DNA from: Candidatus Proendomicrobium guianensium
Lineage (GTDB): Bacteria > Elusimicrobiota > Endomicrobiia > Endomicrobiales > Endomicrobiaceae
DNA: 6,077 nucleotides
Assembly: GCA_009785775.1 (NCBI GenBank)
Contig: WQVR01000059.1
Coordinates: 1 to 6,077 of the forward strand
Direction: 5' to 3'
Part shown: positions 1 through 6,077 of the stretch, one piece after another
Layout of the letters: the number at the start of each line of letters is the position of its first letter
Numbering within the stretch: position 1 is the first letter of the stretch
Translations under genes and position numbers: made by a program
Notes under the pieces: model-generated
Database searches by the model: none
What the model saw: the letters and a program-made list of their open reading frames with translations, nothing else
Told to the model about the DNA's origin: nothing

Positions 1-3000
1 CTCCGCGCTTGCTTTCATTGTGTCAATATTATTTTCACATGCGACAAGCCCTTGGATAAGATTTGTAATTATGGAGTAATCACATGGTTCTGTTACGGTA
101 CTTGCTGTATCAGGCGCGACTTGAGCTGGGGTTTGGTTGGAAGGTTGTATTTGCCTAATAATTGACGCCTTTGTAAACTCCGTAGAATTTATTGTTATCT
201 TCGTACGGCTAAAAGAGGTATGCTCCTGCCTGGCAATCATTTCTTCACCACGGTGACTGCCAGCCCACCCTCTGTCTGTGGCAAGCGCCAATTTCCAACG
301 CGGTGCCTGCTCACCCGGGAAGTAATGATTAAATACATTTAAAATTTTTTCTGTTACGGTTATTTCCGTTTGAACAAATATGGGTTTATTAAATGCTAAA
401 TGATTTCCATGGACAAAAGCGTTTTTTACAAGTTCTTTAATATTAAATGCAGTTTGCGGGTCAGTTAAAGTTAAATTGTTCGTTAAACTCCATGCGCGTT
501 CGATTATGTGTTTGTATAAATATGCTATTTCATTTGGCGATAAATTATTACCATCCAGCGCAATGCTTGAAGGGTAAATTGTAACAGAGCCGCCGCTAAA
601 AATATATTCAAAATCTTCAGCCGTTATGGAGTCTAAAAATATCACTTTATGTGCAGGCTCTAAAAATGGCGTATGTGCTTCAACTATGCCCGCAAACTCT
701 CCAAATTTTAAAAAGTCATAATAGTTGATAGTATGTTGATTGTTAAATTCAGCTATTTTTACATTTTCGGTATGGTTTATTATTTTAATTGTTTGGTCAG
801 GCAAAACAGTTATTTCCAGTCCTGTTAGTTCGTCAAAATGCTCTTTTGAAATTCTTGTATAGTCGGGCAACTTATCAGGCCTGTTTTGTTCTAAATCAAA
901 ATCCGTGTATTGCTCAATAATTAAATAAGGTCCCTGCATCCACGCTGCCATGATGTAAGCAGCCTCGCCGGTGTCTATTAAAAACGTATGCTTGGGCGTT
1001 AATACTATATCGCCGGTTTTGAATAAATCTGCTGTGTCAGTGTCAGGGGTAAGAACAATTTGTTGTCGCGCGACAACACTAGCAGTGCCTAAATTAAAAA
1101 AATTTCTTAACCGCCCTATGGCAACTTGCAAAGGGGTTTGGGGGTTAATTGCGCTTTCTATAATAGCTTCAAGCCTTGAAATATTATTGTTTAATGTATG
1201 GCGGACTTGTTCCAAATTTAATTTATTTAGTATTTCAGGTGAAATGCTTTGTGACATGTGCGGCAGATGACGCCTTATCTCTGTAAGTATCAGTTCGTTC
1301 AGTTCGCCATAGTTGTCAGACTCTATTATTTTTGCTTTTTGAATTTCTCTTATTATTCCTTGAACATTTTGGGCTTGCGTGGAAACGCTTACATTTATGG
1401 CAGTTAAATCTAAATTATTATTTAAGGCGTTAACAAAAGCTGTACGGCCTACGGAATCAATACTTAGTATCACATTAGCAAGGGCTGAGGTTTGTATGCC
1501 TGCTTGGCTTGCAGGTGTAACTTCGCCCACAGGTACACCAAATGCATCAAAACCGCCGTGCGCAAACATTTCGGCTTGGGCACGCGCCACCCTGTGGTAA
1601 ATTTCAAAAGCTTCCGCAAGCCCGCCTGTAACGCCAGGCGTTATAACTATATACGACACGTTTTTATCTTTTAATATTTGCGAAATGCCCTTTGTGTGAA
1701 AACCACCCGTTATCATTACTTTTACATTTTTGCCATCCAAACTGCTAAGCGCTTGACTAAGGCGGGGCGGGCTTTGTTTGTATGAGGCTTCCATAGCGCG
1801 CAACATGCGTGAATTTATGCCAAGGTTTCGCACAAAAATTTCATCTCTGTATGTGTTTATGGCATAAAATTTTTCGGCGCGGGCTATGTGAGGCTCAAGC
1901 AAGCTTAGCACGCGATTATCTACATGCTTTGCCCAAAGCATTCTGTATTTATCTATATTTGCTTTATAGTACTTATAATCCTTGGCAGTTATTTTTGAAG
2001 TTAAAAAGTTTCTTAAATATCTGTTGAAATTTATTAAAAACACAACTTCACGGCTGGCTTGTGTACGCGCAAAGTGTGTGTTTATTTCAGCCCTTAAAGA
2101 TTGTTCCTCATTTATAAGTTCTACAGGGTTAATTTTTTGGCTTATTTTAACATACTCAAAAAATCTGTTTAAATCCGGAAAGGCTTGGCTTAAATCTAAA
2201 TTAAGCTGCTCTGTTAAAGTTGCAAGATAAGCATATAACCTGTCAGCTTGAGAAAAATTATTGGTGGCATTAACTATCGCTCTGTACGCGGAATACGGCA
2301 GTTTTTGACGTAAAAGCTGTATGAATGATTGAAGCTGACGGCTTATTGCCCTTTCGTTTAATGTACGCTCTTTTTGTAACAGTTGTATGTAAAGGCTGGT
2401 GTTTTCATACCTGCTTAAATTTATGCCTAACCTTTCAATATGCCTTAAAAGCAATGCGTAGTATCTGCGCGTGCTAATTACGCCGCTCTGATGTCTTGCG
2501 AAAAGATTTTCTATCCTGTTTTGTTGTCTGCTGAAATACCTTCTTTGTAGTTCTTGTGTGGAGTATTCTATCGCGTCAAGTATGGCTAAAATTTCTGTTT
2601 GATTATTTAATATTTCACCAAAGCGTTTTATGTTGTCTAAATATTCTGCCTTGCTTTCAATTCCCGAAATTAATGCGTGTCTGCCGGTTAAAGCAGAAAA
2701 ATATTCCGCGCCTGTCAAACGGCCTGTGTTTAAAATTTCAGATAGCTCTGCCGTGTTTGCTTGGGTAAAGTCTGAAAGCCACGAAGTGTCCACATCGCCA
2801 AAGGCGCCCTCAAGAAAAACGGTTTCAAGATTATTGTTTAATTTTCTGTCTATAAGCCCTAAAATGTTTGCTATATTTTTTTGCGCTTGGCTGTGGCTGT
2901 GCAAATCTTGTATTTGCACCACAATATAGGGGGAGTTAGTTATAAACATATCCGTTACTCTGCCATAAGAGGGCGGCAAAGTGATATTATTAAACATTTG

Positions 3001-3153
3001 GGAAAGCTGTGTAGTTGCAAGCGGCATGGCTGGTGAGATTTTTGCGCCTGCAAACGCTTGTGCTACAGCATTGCCGTACACAAAGGAAAAAAGAAAGCAA
3101 TTAATTACAACAATTGCCACAGCTTTTTTAAAATTAATTTTACCTAGCAACAT
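1..3153 (-). CDS. Very large exported protein of unknown function with Tiki/ChaN/EreA-like N-terminal motifs (3' end outside window)
   Basis: Reading from an ATG at 3153 gives 1051 codons with no stop down to base 1, so the C-terminus lies beyond the window. A TAG in the same frame 10-12 bases upstream makes this the first possible ATG; GGGAG at 3166-3170 is a ribosome binding site with rather long spacing (12 bases). Residues 1-33 look like a Sec signal peptide: Lys at 5, 9 and 10, a hydrophobic core at about 11-26, then A-V-A-Q-A. There is no lipobox at C19. Residues 76-125 carry Q82-D-L-H85-S-H87 and, after an amphipathic stretch, V-F-L-E115-G. Residues 170-450 read as mostly helical and charged. 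G483-G-F-H486 precedes a V-I-T-P strand. This order resembles the Tiki/TraB/ChaN/EreA superfamily (inference from motifs only). Residues 700-870 show no domain I recognise. Residues 907-917 (E-L-V-K-N-A-F-V-H-G-N) resemble a GHKL N-box. The visible part ends in a linker rich in Thr, Pro and Gln. Function is unknown. Confidence 0.9.
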   Translation of the reverse strand, partial: MLLGKINFKKAVAIVVINCFLFSFVYGNAVAQAFAGAKISPAMPLATTQLSQMFNNITLPPSYGRVTDMFITNSPYIVVQIQDLHSHSQAQKNIANILGLIDRKLNNNLETVFLEGAFGDVDTSWLSDFTQANTAELSEILNTGRLTGAEYFSALTGRHALISGIESKAEYLDNIKRFGEILNNQTEILAILDAIEYSTQELQRRYFSRQQNRIENLFARHQSGVISTRRYYALLLRHIERLGINLSRYENTSLYIQLLQKERTLNERAISRQLQSFIQLLRQKLPYSAYRAIVNATNNFSQADRLYAYLATLTEQLNLDLSQAFPDLNRFFEYVKISQKINPVELINEEQSLRAEINTHFARTQASREVVFLINFNRYLRNFLTSKITAKDYKYYKANIDKYRMLWAKHVDNRVLSLLEPHIARAEKFYAINTYRDEIFVRNLGINSRMLRAMEASYKQSPPRLSQALSSLDGKNVKVMITGGFHTKGISQILKDKNVSYIVITPGVTGGLAEAFEIYHRVARAQAEMFAHGGFDAFGVPVGEVTPASQAGIQTSALANVILSIDSVGRTAFVNALNNNLDLTAINVSVSTQAQNVQGIIREIQKAKIIESDNYGELNELILTEIRRHLPHMSQSISPEILNKLNLEQVRHTLNNNISRLEAIIESAINPQTPLQVAIGRLRNFFNLGTASVVARQQIVLTPDTDTADLFKTGDIVLTPKHTFLIDTGEAAYIMAAWMQGPYLIIEQYTDFDLEQNRPDKLPDYTRISKEHFDELTGLEITVLPDQTIKIINHTENVKIAEFNNQHTINYYDFLKFGEFAGIVEAHTPFLEPAHKVIFLDSITAEDFEYIFSGGSVTIYPSSIALDGNNLSPNEIAYLYKHIIERAWSLTNNLTLTDPQTAFNIKELVKNAFVHGNHLAFNKPIFVQTEITVTEKILNVFNHYFPGEQAPRWKLALATDRGWAGSHRGEEMIARQEHTSFSRTKITINSTEFTKASIIRQIQPSNQTPAQVAPDTASTVTEPCDYSIITNLIQGLVACENNIDTMKASAE
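1061..1078. repeat. 18-bp perfect palindrome inside the large gene
   Basis: Bases 1061-1078 read TGTTGTCGC followed directly by its exact reverse complement GCGACAACA. It falls in the large gene at residues about 693-698 (V-V-A-R-Q-Q), just before a segment that begins I-V-L-T-P. A perfect palindrome of this size has only a few percent chance of occurring in a random 6-kb sequence. Such a site could be a binding site for a dimeric protein, a small hairpin, or coincidence. Confidence 0.6.
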
Positions 3154-3190
3154 AAAATAAAACTACTCCCGCTTATATTTGCGCCGATAT

Positions 3191-3220
3191 ACTATAAGTG
3201 TAGGCTATGCGCCATGTAAA
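3191..3220 (-). promoter_or_regulatory. Putative sigma70-type promoter for the large exported-protein gene
   Basis: In the gap between ribF and the large gene, the minus strand reads TTTACA (3215-3220), an 18-base spacer, then TATAGT (3191-3196). Each hexamer matches the sigma70 consensus at 5 of 6 positions. Transcription would start near 3184, giving a leader of about 30 bases that contains the GGGAG ribosome binding site. This would let the large gene be expressed apart from the ribF operon. AT-rich gaps produce such matches by chance fairly often, so this is only a reasonable candidate. Read-through from ribF is also possible, because no convincing terminator is visible. Confidence 0.4.
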
Positions 3221-3251
3221 AACAATGCGTTTTCGTGAATTTTTTGAAAAA

Positions 3252-4154
3252 TTAAAGGTTGAAAAATTTACTTGCGCGGGCAACATCTTTTTGGATAGCG
3301 CTTACAAGCGCTTTAACAGAGGGGAATTTTTTTTCAGAACGTATTTTTTTCAACAATTCTACTTCAATTTTTGTATCTTTTTTAACTACAAGCTTGGTTC
3401 CCAAAATATGTGCTTCAGGCACTATTGCTTGTCCCACATTAAAAGTGAGGCGCCTGCCTATGCTTAATGCCGCAGGATATAAAACATCTTTTATTTTTAC
3501 CGTTGCCGCAAAAACGCCCGTGGGCAGTATTTTGTTGCTTTCGGGCTTAATATTTATTGTCGGAAACCCTATTTTTGCGCCCACTCCCCGCCCTTTTTGC
3601 GCAGTACCACAAAAACCATAGTTTCGCCCAAGAAGGGCTGAGGCCTTTTTTAAATTAGAAGCTTTTAAAGCACTTCGTATGCCTGAAGATGATACTGTTT
3701 CCTTGTTTGCTTTTACAGCTTTTACTAAGTCTATTTGCAAATTTAATGTTTCAGCTTGAGCGGCAAGCCACTTATATGTGCCGGTTTTATTTTTACCAAA
3801 GGCAAAATCATGCCCGATAACAATATGACTTGCACAAAGGTTTTTTATTAAAAAATCTTTCAAAAAAGCAGTTGCCGTCATATTAAAAATTTCAGAATCC
3901 GGCGGGATAATAAAAATTTTGTCTACACCCATCGAAGATAGTATATTTAGCTTTTCGGTTGTTGACGTAAGAAGCCCGTCTACGGGCTTAAACGGTTTTT
4001 CTAAAACAACTACAACCGTTTCCAACCCAAAACTTTTTAACCGTTTTATAAGCGCCGCATGACCCTTATGTACGCCGTCAAACGTACCTATTGTTACGGC
4101 AACGCCTCTAAGAGGCGGCATTTTGGAGGTTTTATCTATTTTTGTTTTTTTCAT
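3252..4154 (-). CDS. ribF: Bifunctional riboflavin kinase / FAD synthetase RibF
   Basis: RibF phosphorylates riboflavin to FMN and then adenylates FMN to FAD in the cytoplasm. At 300 residues it has the normal family length. The N-terminal FAD-synthetase (nucleotidyltransferase) half shows G23-T-F-D-G-V-H-K-G-H32, the ATP-binding motif, then G114-H-D-F-A-F-G120 and S155-S-S-G-I-R160, the RibF equivalent of the ISSTxIR motif. The C-terminal kinase half shows K-G-R-G-V-G-A-K-I-G-F-P-T-I-N (187-201) with the PTxN nucleotide/metal site, and E247-A-H, which matches the catalytic Glu of the usual E-V-H. Two kinase motifs are divergent: the usual N-I-G-x-R-P-T-F reads S-I-G-R-R-L-T-F (231-238), and the D-F...L-Y-G segment after E-x-H is not recognisable. 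It starts 5 bases after truB; no clear Shine-Dalgarno is visible, so translational coupling to truB is likely. It is the last gene of the cluster here. Confidence 0.96.
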   Translation of the reverse strand: MKKTKIDKTSKMPPLRGVAVTIGTFDGVHKGHAALIKRLKSFGLETVVVVLEKPFKPVDGLLTSTTEKLNILSSMGVDKIFIIPPDSEIFNMTATAFLKDFLIKNLCASHIVIGHDFAFGKNKTGTYKWLAAQAETLNLQIDLVKAVKANKETVSSSGIRSALKASNLKKASALLGRNYGFCGTAQKGRGVGAKIGFPTINIKPESNKILPTGVFAATVKIKDVLYPAALSIGRRLTFNVGQAIVPEAHILGTKLVVKKDTKIEVELLKKIRSEKKFPSVKALVSAIQKDVARASKFFNL

Positions 4155-4159
4155 ATAAA

Positions 4160-4870
4160 TCAGTAAACAGGTGTTAATTTTTGCGCCAACTCGTCAACAC
4201 TTAAGCTCATAATATCATCATAAATCAGCGCGCTTTCAACGCTAAAACTTCCTATACTTTCACGTCTAAGCGCGCTTATCGCAGCGCCGCAACCCAACTC
4301 TTTGCCGATATCTTCTGCTAAAGTTCTGATATATGTTCCGCTGGAGCAATCAACGCGCAACTGCGCGTTTTGTCCGTCAAACGAGTTAAGCTCGCTTAAT
4401 ATATCTATATTTCTTATAGTAACACTGCGGCTTTTACGCTCTACTGTTATGCCTTGCCTTGCCAGCTCGTAAAGCTTTTTGCCGTTAACTTTTAAAGCGG
4501 AATACATTGGCGGTATTTGATTTATAGTGCCTGTAAACTTTTTTGCGGCGATACTAAGCTGTTCTATTGTTACATTAGGTTTTACACAGGCAATTATCGC
4601 CCCGTCGGTATCGCCGGTGTCGGTTGTAAGCCCCAGCTTAAGCGTTGCCGTGTAAACTTTATCTTGCTTCATAAAACCGTCTTGAAGTTTTGTGGCGGCG
4701 CCAACCAAAATTATTAAAAGCCCCGTGGCAAGCGGGTCTAAAGTGCCGCAATGCCCGACTTTTTTTACTTTAAGTTTATGCCTTATAAGTGAAACTATTT
4801 TAAATGAGGTTATACCTGAAGGTTTGTCTACAAGCAACATACCGCAAAAATTATTGTAAACACGCGGCAT
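4160..4870 (-). CDS. truB: tRNA pseudouridine(55) synthase TruB
   Basis: TruB isomerises U55 in the T-loop of tRNAs to pseudouridine. The sequence shows the N-terminal G10-M-L-L-V-D-K-P-S-G-I-T-S motif and V-G-H-C-G-T-L-D-P-L-A-T-G (38-50) with catalytic Asp45. It also has K71-V-Y73 followed by L-G-L-T-T-D-T-G-D-T-D-G, I119-P-P-M-Y-S-A-L-K-V-N-G, and S177-G-T-Y-I-R182 with the conserved active-site Arg. At 236 residues it has the complete catalytic domain but almost none of the C-terminal PUA-like region of the E. coli enzyme (about 314 residues). Short TruBs of this kind are found in several phyla. The ATG lies 7 bases after the nrnA stop, and the TAGG formed by that stop codon can serve as a weak ribosome binding site, so the genes are probably translationally coupled. 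Confidence 0.97.
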   Translation of the reverse strand: MPRVYNNFCGMLLVDKPSGITSFKIVSLIRHKLKVKKVGHCGTLDPLATGLLIILVGAATKLQDGFMKQDKVYTATLKLGLTTDTGDTDGAIIACVKPNVTIEQLSIAAKKFTGTINQIPPMYSALKVNGKKLYELARQGITVERKSRSVTIRNIDILSELNSFDGQNAQLRVDCSSGTYIRTLAEDIGKELGCGAAISALRRESIGSFSVESALIYDDIMSLSVDELAQKLTPVY

Positions 4871-4877
4871 ACCTGAC

Positions 4878-5924
4878 CTACTTTTTACTCTTGTTGAAGC
4901 TTGATTTTTTAGAGGGGCTTAGCCCCTTAGAGGGCTTTAAGCATTTGCAGGGGTTTAGTCCATTGAAGGCGTTTATCAGCGTTTGCTCCGCTTTGTCTGC
5001 GGCCATTTTTAAGGTAAAACCTGCGGCATTTTTGTGCCCGCCGCCGCCAAACTTTTGCACAATACTTAAAATATTGCAACTTTTAACAGACCTTAAACTT
5101 ATTTTTGTAGTGCCCGATGTGCTTTCTTTAAGCAACGCGCTAATTTTTACGCCGTTTATGGTTAAGGCATAGTTTACAATGTTTTCGGTATCGTCTTCGC
5201 GGGCATTTGCCGCTTTAAATTTTTGCGGTGAAAGCTTTACCGTAGCAAGCATTCCGCCGAGTGAAAGCTTTATATCAGAAAGCGCAAGTCCCAAAAGCTT
5301 TATTTTTTCAAACCTGTTTTCACCGTAAACATGCTCGTAAACAGCATTAGGGCTTACGCCTGCGGTTATAAGTTTTGCCGCCGCCACGTGAGACTCTACA
5401 GTAGTGTTTAGCTGTTGAAACCTACCGGTATCAGTAACAAGCCCGACGTATAAACATTCTGCTTCGCTTGGAGAGGGTGCAATTTTCATATGTTCAAAAA
5501 GTGAAAATACCAACTCCGCAGTGGAAGACGCCTCGGGCACTACAAAGTTAACATCTCCAAAATTTGTAAACACCGTGTGATGGTCTATATTAACGATTTT
5601 TTTTGCCTGTTCAGGCGCTATAATATCGCCCATGCGGTTAAAGTTTACGCATTCTAAAATTATGGCGCAATCAAACTTTTGGTTACATTTTTTAACAACC
5701 GAAATATGCCGCGCTCCTTTCATGAAAAGCAGGTTTTCAGGCACGATATCAGCGGAATACATTTTAACCGTTTTGCCCATGCGCTTTAGCATTGATACCA
5801 ATGCCAGCCCTGAGCCAAGCGTATCGCCGTCCGGCTTAACATGGCCGGCAACAAAAAACGTTTTGCTTTGTTTAATTATTTTGGCGATTTCAGAAAGTTG
5901 CTTTTTACTACGCGCACTTTTCAT
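4878..5924 (-). CDS. nrnA: DHH/DHHA1 phosphoesterase, NrnA-type nanoRNase / pAp phosphatase
   Basis: NrnA-type enzymes degrade 2-5 nucleotide RNA fragments and dephosphorylate 3'-phosphoadenosine 5'-phosphate in the cytoplasm, using two metal ions. Motifs in order: G27-H-V-K-P-D-G-D-T-L-G-S38 (motif I with D32 and D34); I-I-L-E91-C-V-N-F-N-R-M-G (motif II, with Glu where Asp is usual); N112-I-D-H-H116 (the DHH signature); T164-D-T-G-R-F169 (motif IV, D165). The C-terminal DHHA1 domain ends in F292-G-G-G-G-H-K-N-A-A-G302, the substrate-binding GGGH motif. Family members are usually about 310-330 residues; the extra length here is a Lys/Ser-rich tail (about 321-348) containing three hexapeptide repeats. 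The start is supported by AGGGA at 5931-5935, 6 bases upstream and inside the end of rbfA. Its place between rbfA and truB is the classic context for this gene. Confidence 0.94.
   Translation of the reverse strand: MKSARSKKQLSEIAKIIKQSKTFFVAGHVKPDGDTLGSGLALVSMLKRMGKTVKMYSADIVPENLLFMKGARHISVVKKCNQKFDCAIILECVNFNRMGDIIAPEQAKKIVNIDHHTVFTNFGDVNFVVPEASSTAELVFSLFEHMKIAPSPSEAECLYVGLVTDTGRFQQLNTTVESHVAAAKLITAGVSPNAVYEHVYGENRFEKIKLLGLALSDIKLSLGGMLATVKLSPQKFKAANAREDDTENIVNYALTINGVKISALLKESTSGTTKISLRSVKSCNILSIVQKFGGGGHKNAAGFTLKMAADKAEQTLINAFNGLNPCKCLKPSKGLSPSKKSSFNKSKK
4908..4961 (-). repeat. Three tandem 18-bp repeats encoding a hexapeptide repeat in the NrnA tail
   Basis: The nrnA tail encodes GLNPCK-CLKPSK-GLSPSK (residues 322-339), three copies of a hexapeptide of form (G/C)-L-x-P-(S/C)-K. 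On the minus strand the copies are GGACTAAACCCCTGCAAA, TGCTTAAAGCCCTCTAAG and GGGCTAAGCCCCTCTAAA. Copies 1 and 3 agree at 14 of 18 bases, 2 and 3 at 12, and 1 and 2 at 11. The 18 bases just upstream (4962-4979, encoding L-I-N-A-F-N) agree with copy 1 at about 10 positions, so they may be the source of the duplication. The repeat lies after the DHHA1 domain and is probably not needed for catalysis. Confidence 0.8.
4913..4927 (-). other. GC-rich hairpin within the nrnA 3' end, upstream of truB
   Basis: The transcript reads AGGGGC, a UAA loop, then GCCCCU: a perfect 6-bp stem made almost wholly of G-C pairs, inside the nrnA tail repeats. It lies about 42 bases before the truB start. On the minus strand it is followed by an A-run rather than a U-run, so it is not a canonical intrinsic terminator. 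It could influence ribosome movement or mRNA decay between nrnA and truB, or be a by-product of the repeat. Confidence 0.5.
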
Positions 5925-5926
5925 TT

Positions 5927-6077
5927 TTATTCCCTTTCTATTTTATAAAGCAAGTCAAACACTTTAGAAGCGTTTTCTAATGTATCATCAAACTCAAAGG
6001 TAATTTTGGGCGTACGCCTTAGGTTTAGGCGTGCGGCTATTTCAAAGCGTATATGTTTTATATTGTCGTTTAAAACA
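5927..6077 (-). CDS. rbfA: Ribosome-binding factor A, RbfA (3' end only)
   Basis: Only the last 49 codons and the TAA stop (5927-5929) are in the window; the 5' part is beyond the right edge. RbfA binds the 30S subunit and helps mature the 16S rRNA 5' end region. The visible part shows the end of its KH-like fold: I-R-F-E-I-A-A-R-L-N-L-R-R-T-P-K-I-T-F-E and then F-D-D-T-L-E-N-A-S-K-V-F-D-L-L. This matches the family pattern of an I-R-x-x-(I/L)-A helix, L-R-x-x-P-x-(I/L)-x-F, and D-(D/E)-S/T-x-E followed by the last helix. The stop lies 2 bases before the nrnA ATG, and the nrnA ribosome binding site is inside the last codons here. The position upstream of nrnA-truB-ribF supports the call. Confidence 0.9.
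   Translation of the reverse strand, partial: VLNDNIKHIRFEIAARLNLRRTPKITFEFDDTLENASKVFDLLYKIERE

Noticed and set aside
3096..3098. Cys19 of the large protein as a lipoprotein acylation site
   Set aside because: The residue before it is Asn and the hydrophobic core continues after it, so there is no lipobox; an ordinary signal peptide ending near residues 31-33 fits better.
3181..3213. Two GGCGCA direct repeats on either side of the -10 element, as an operator
   Set aside because: Only six bases are shared and the flanks differ; too short to distinguish from chance.
3238..3253. A/T-only inverted repeat (AATTTTT..AAAAATT) at the end of ribF, as a terminator
   Set aside because: The arms contain no G-C pairs, the gap between them is only two bases, and it overlaps the ribF stop codon; it would not form a stable terminator hairpin.
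971..3621. Several plus-strand open frames of 60-120 codons opposite the large gene and ribF
   Set aside because: They overlap the long minus-strand coding frames, show no recognisable motifs, and lack ribosome binding sites or a gene context; they are antisense by-products.
3972..3989. Inverted repeat AAGCCCG-TCTA-CGGGCTT inside ribF as a regulatory hairpin or terminator
   Set aside because: It lies within conserved coding sequence, no T-run follows on the transcribed strand, and a 7-bp stem of this kind is not rare. No regulatory role can be supported.
4160..4870. TruB as a truncated pseudogene because it is about 80 residues shorter than the E. coli protein
   Set aside because: All catalytic motifs are intact and the protein ends just before the next gene of the operon. 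Short TruB proteins without the PUA-like region occur in several phyla.

Overview
The window looks like a piece of a low-GC bacterial chromosome in which every gene reads on the minus strand. From the right edge leftwards it holds the 3' end of rbfA, then nrnA, truB and ribF, packed with gaps of 2, 7 and 5 bases. This is the conserved translation/RNA-processing cluster that in many bacteria follows nusA-infB. The four products are a 30S-maturation factor, a DHH-family nanoRNase/pAp phosphatase, the tRNA U55 pseudouridine synthase, and the bifunctional riboflavin kinase/FAD synthetase. They are almost certainly co-transcribed.

After ribF comes a 98-base gap with a plausible sigma70-type promoter. 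The left half of the window (1-3153) is one uninterrupted minus-strand reading frame that runs off the left edge. Its visible 1051 residues start with a Sec-type signal sequence. An N-terminal block (Q-D-L-H-x-H, then L-E-G) and a later G-G-F-H motif resemble the Tiki/TraB/ChaN/EreA hydrolase-like superfamily. Near the visible C-terminal end there is a segment that looks like the N-box of GHKL ATPases but lacks the usual G1 aspartate. The chain has no cysteine between residues 20 and 1023, which fits export. I do not know its function. It is the most interesting object in the window.

The organism cannot be fixed from the sequence alone. The AT-rich composition (many ATA, TTA and AAA codons), the short TruB, and a very large exported protein of this type suggest, from memory, Elusimicrobiota or a related lineage such as Omnitrophota. 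This is a tentative inference.

Smaller structures include an 18-bp tandem repeat that encodes a hexapeptide repeat in the NrnA tail, with a strong hairpin inside it, and an 18-bp perfect palindrome inside the large gene. No tRNA, rRNA, mobile element or CRISPR array was seen. There is no stretch over 300 bases without a gene.
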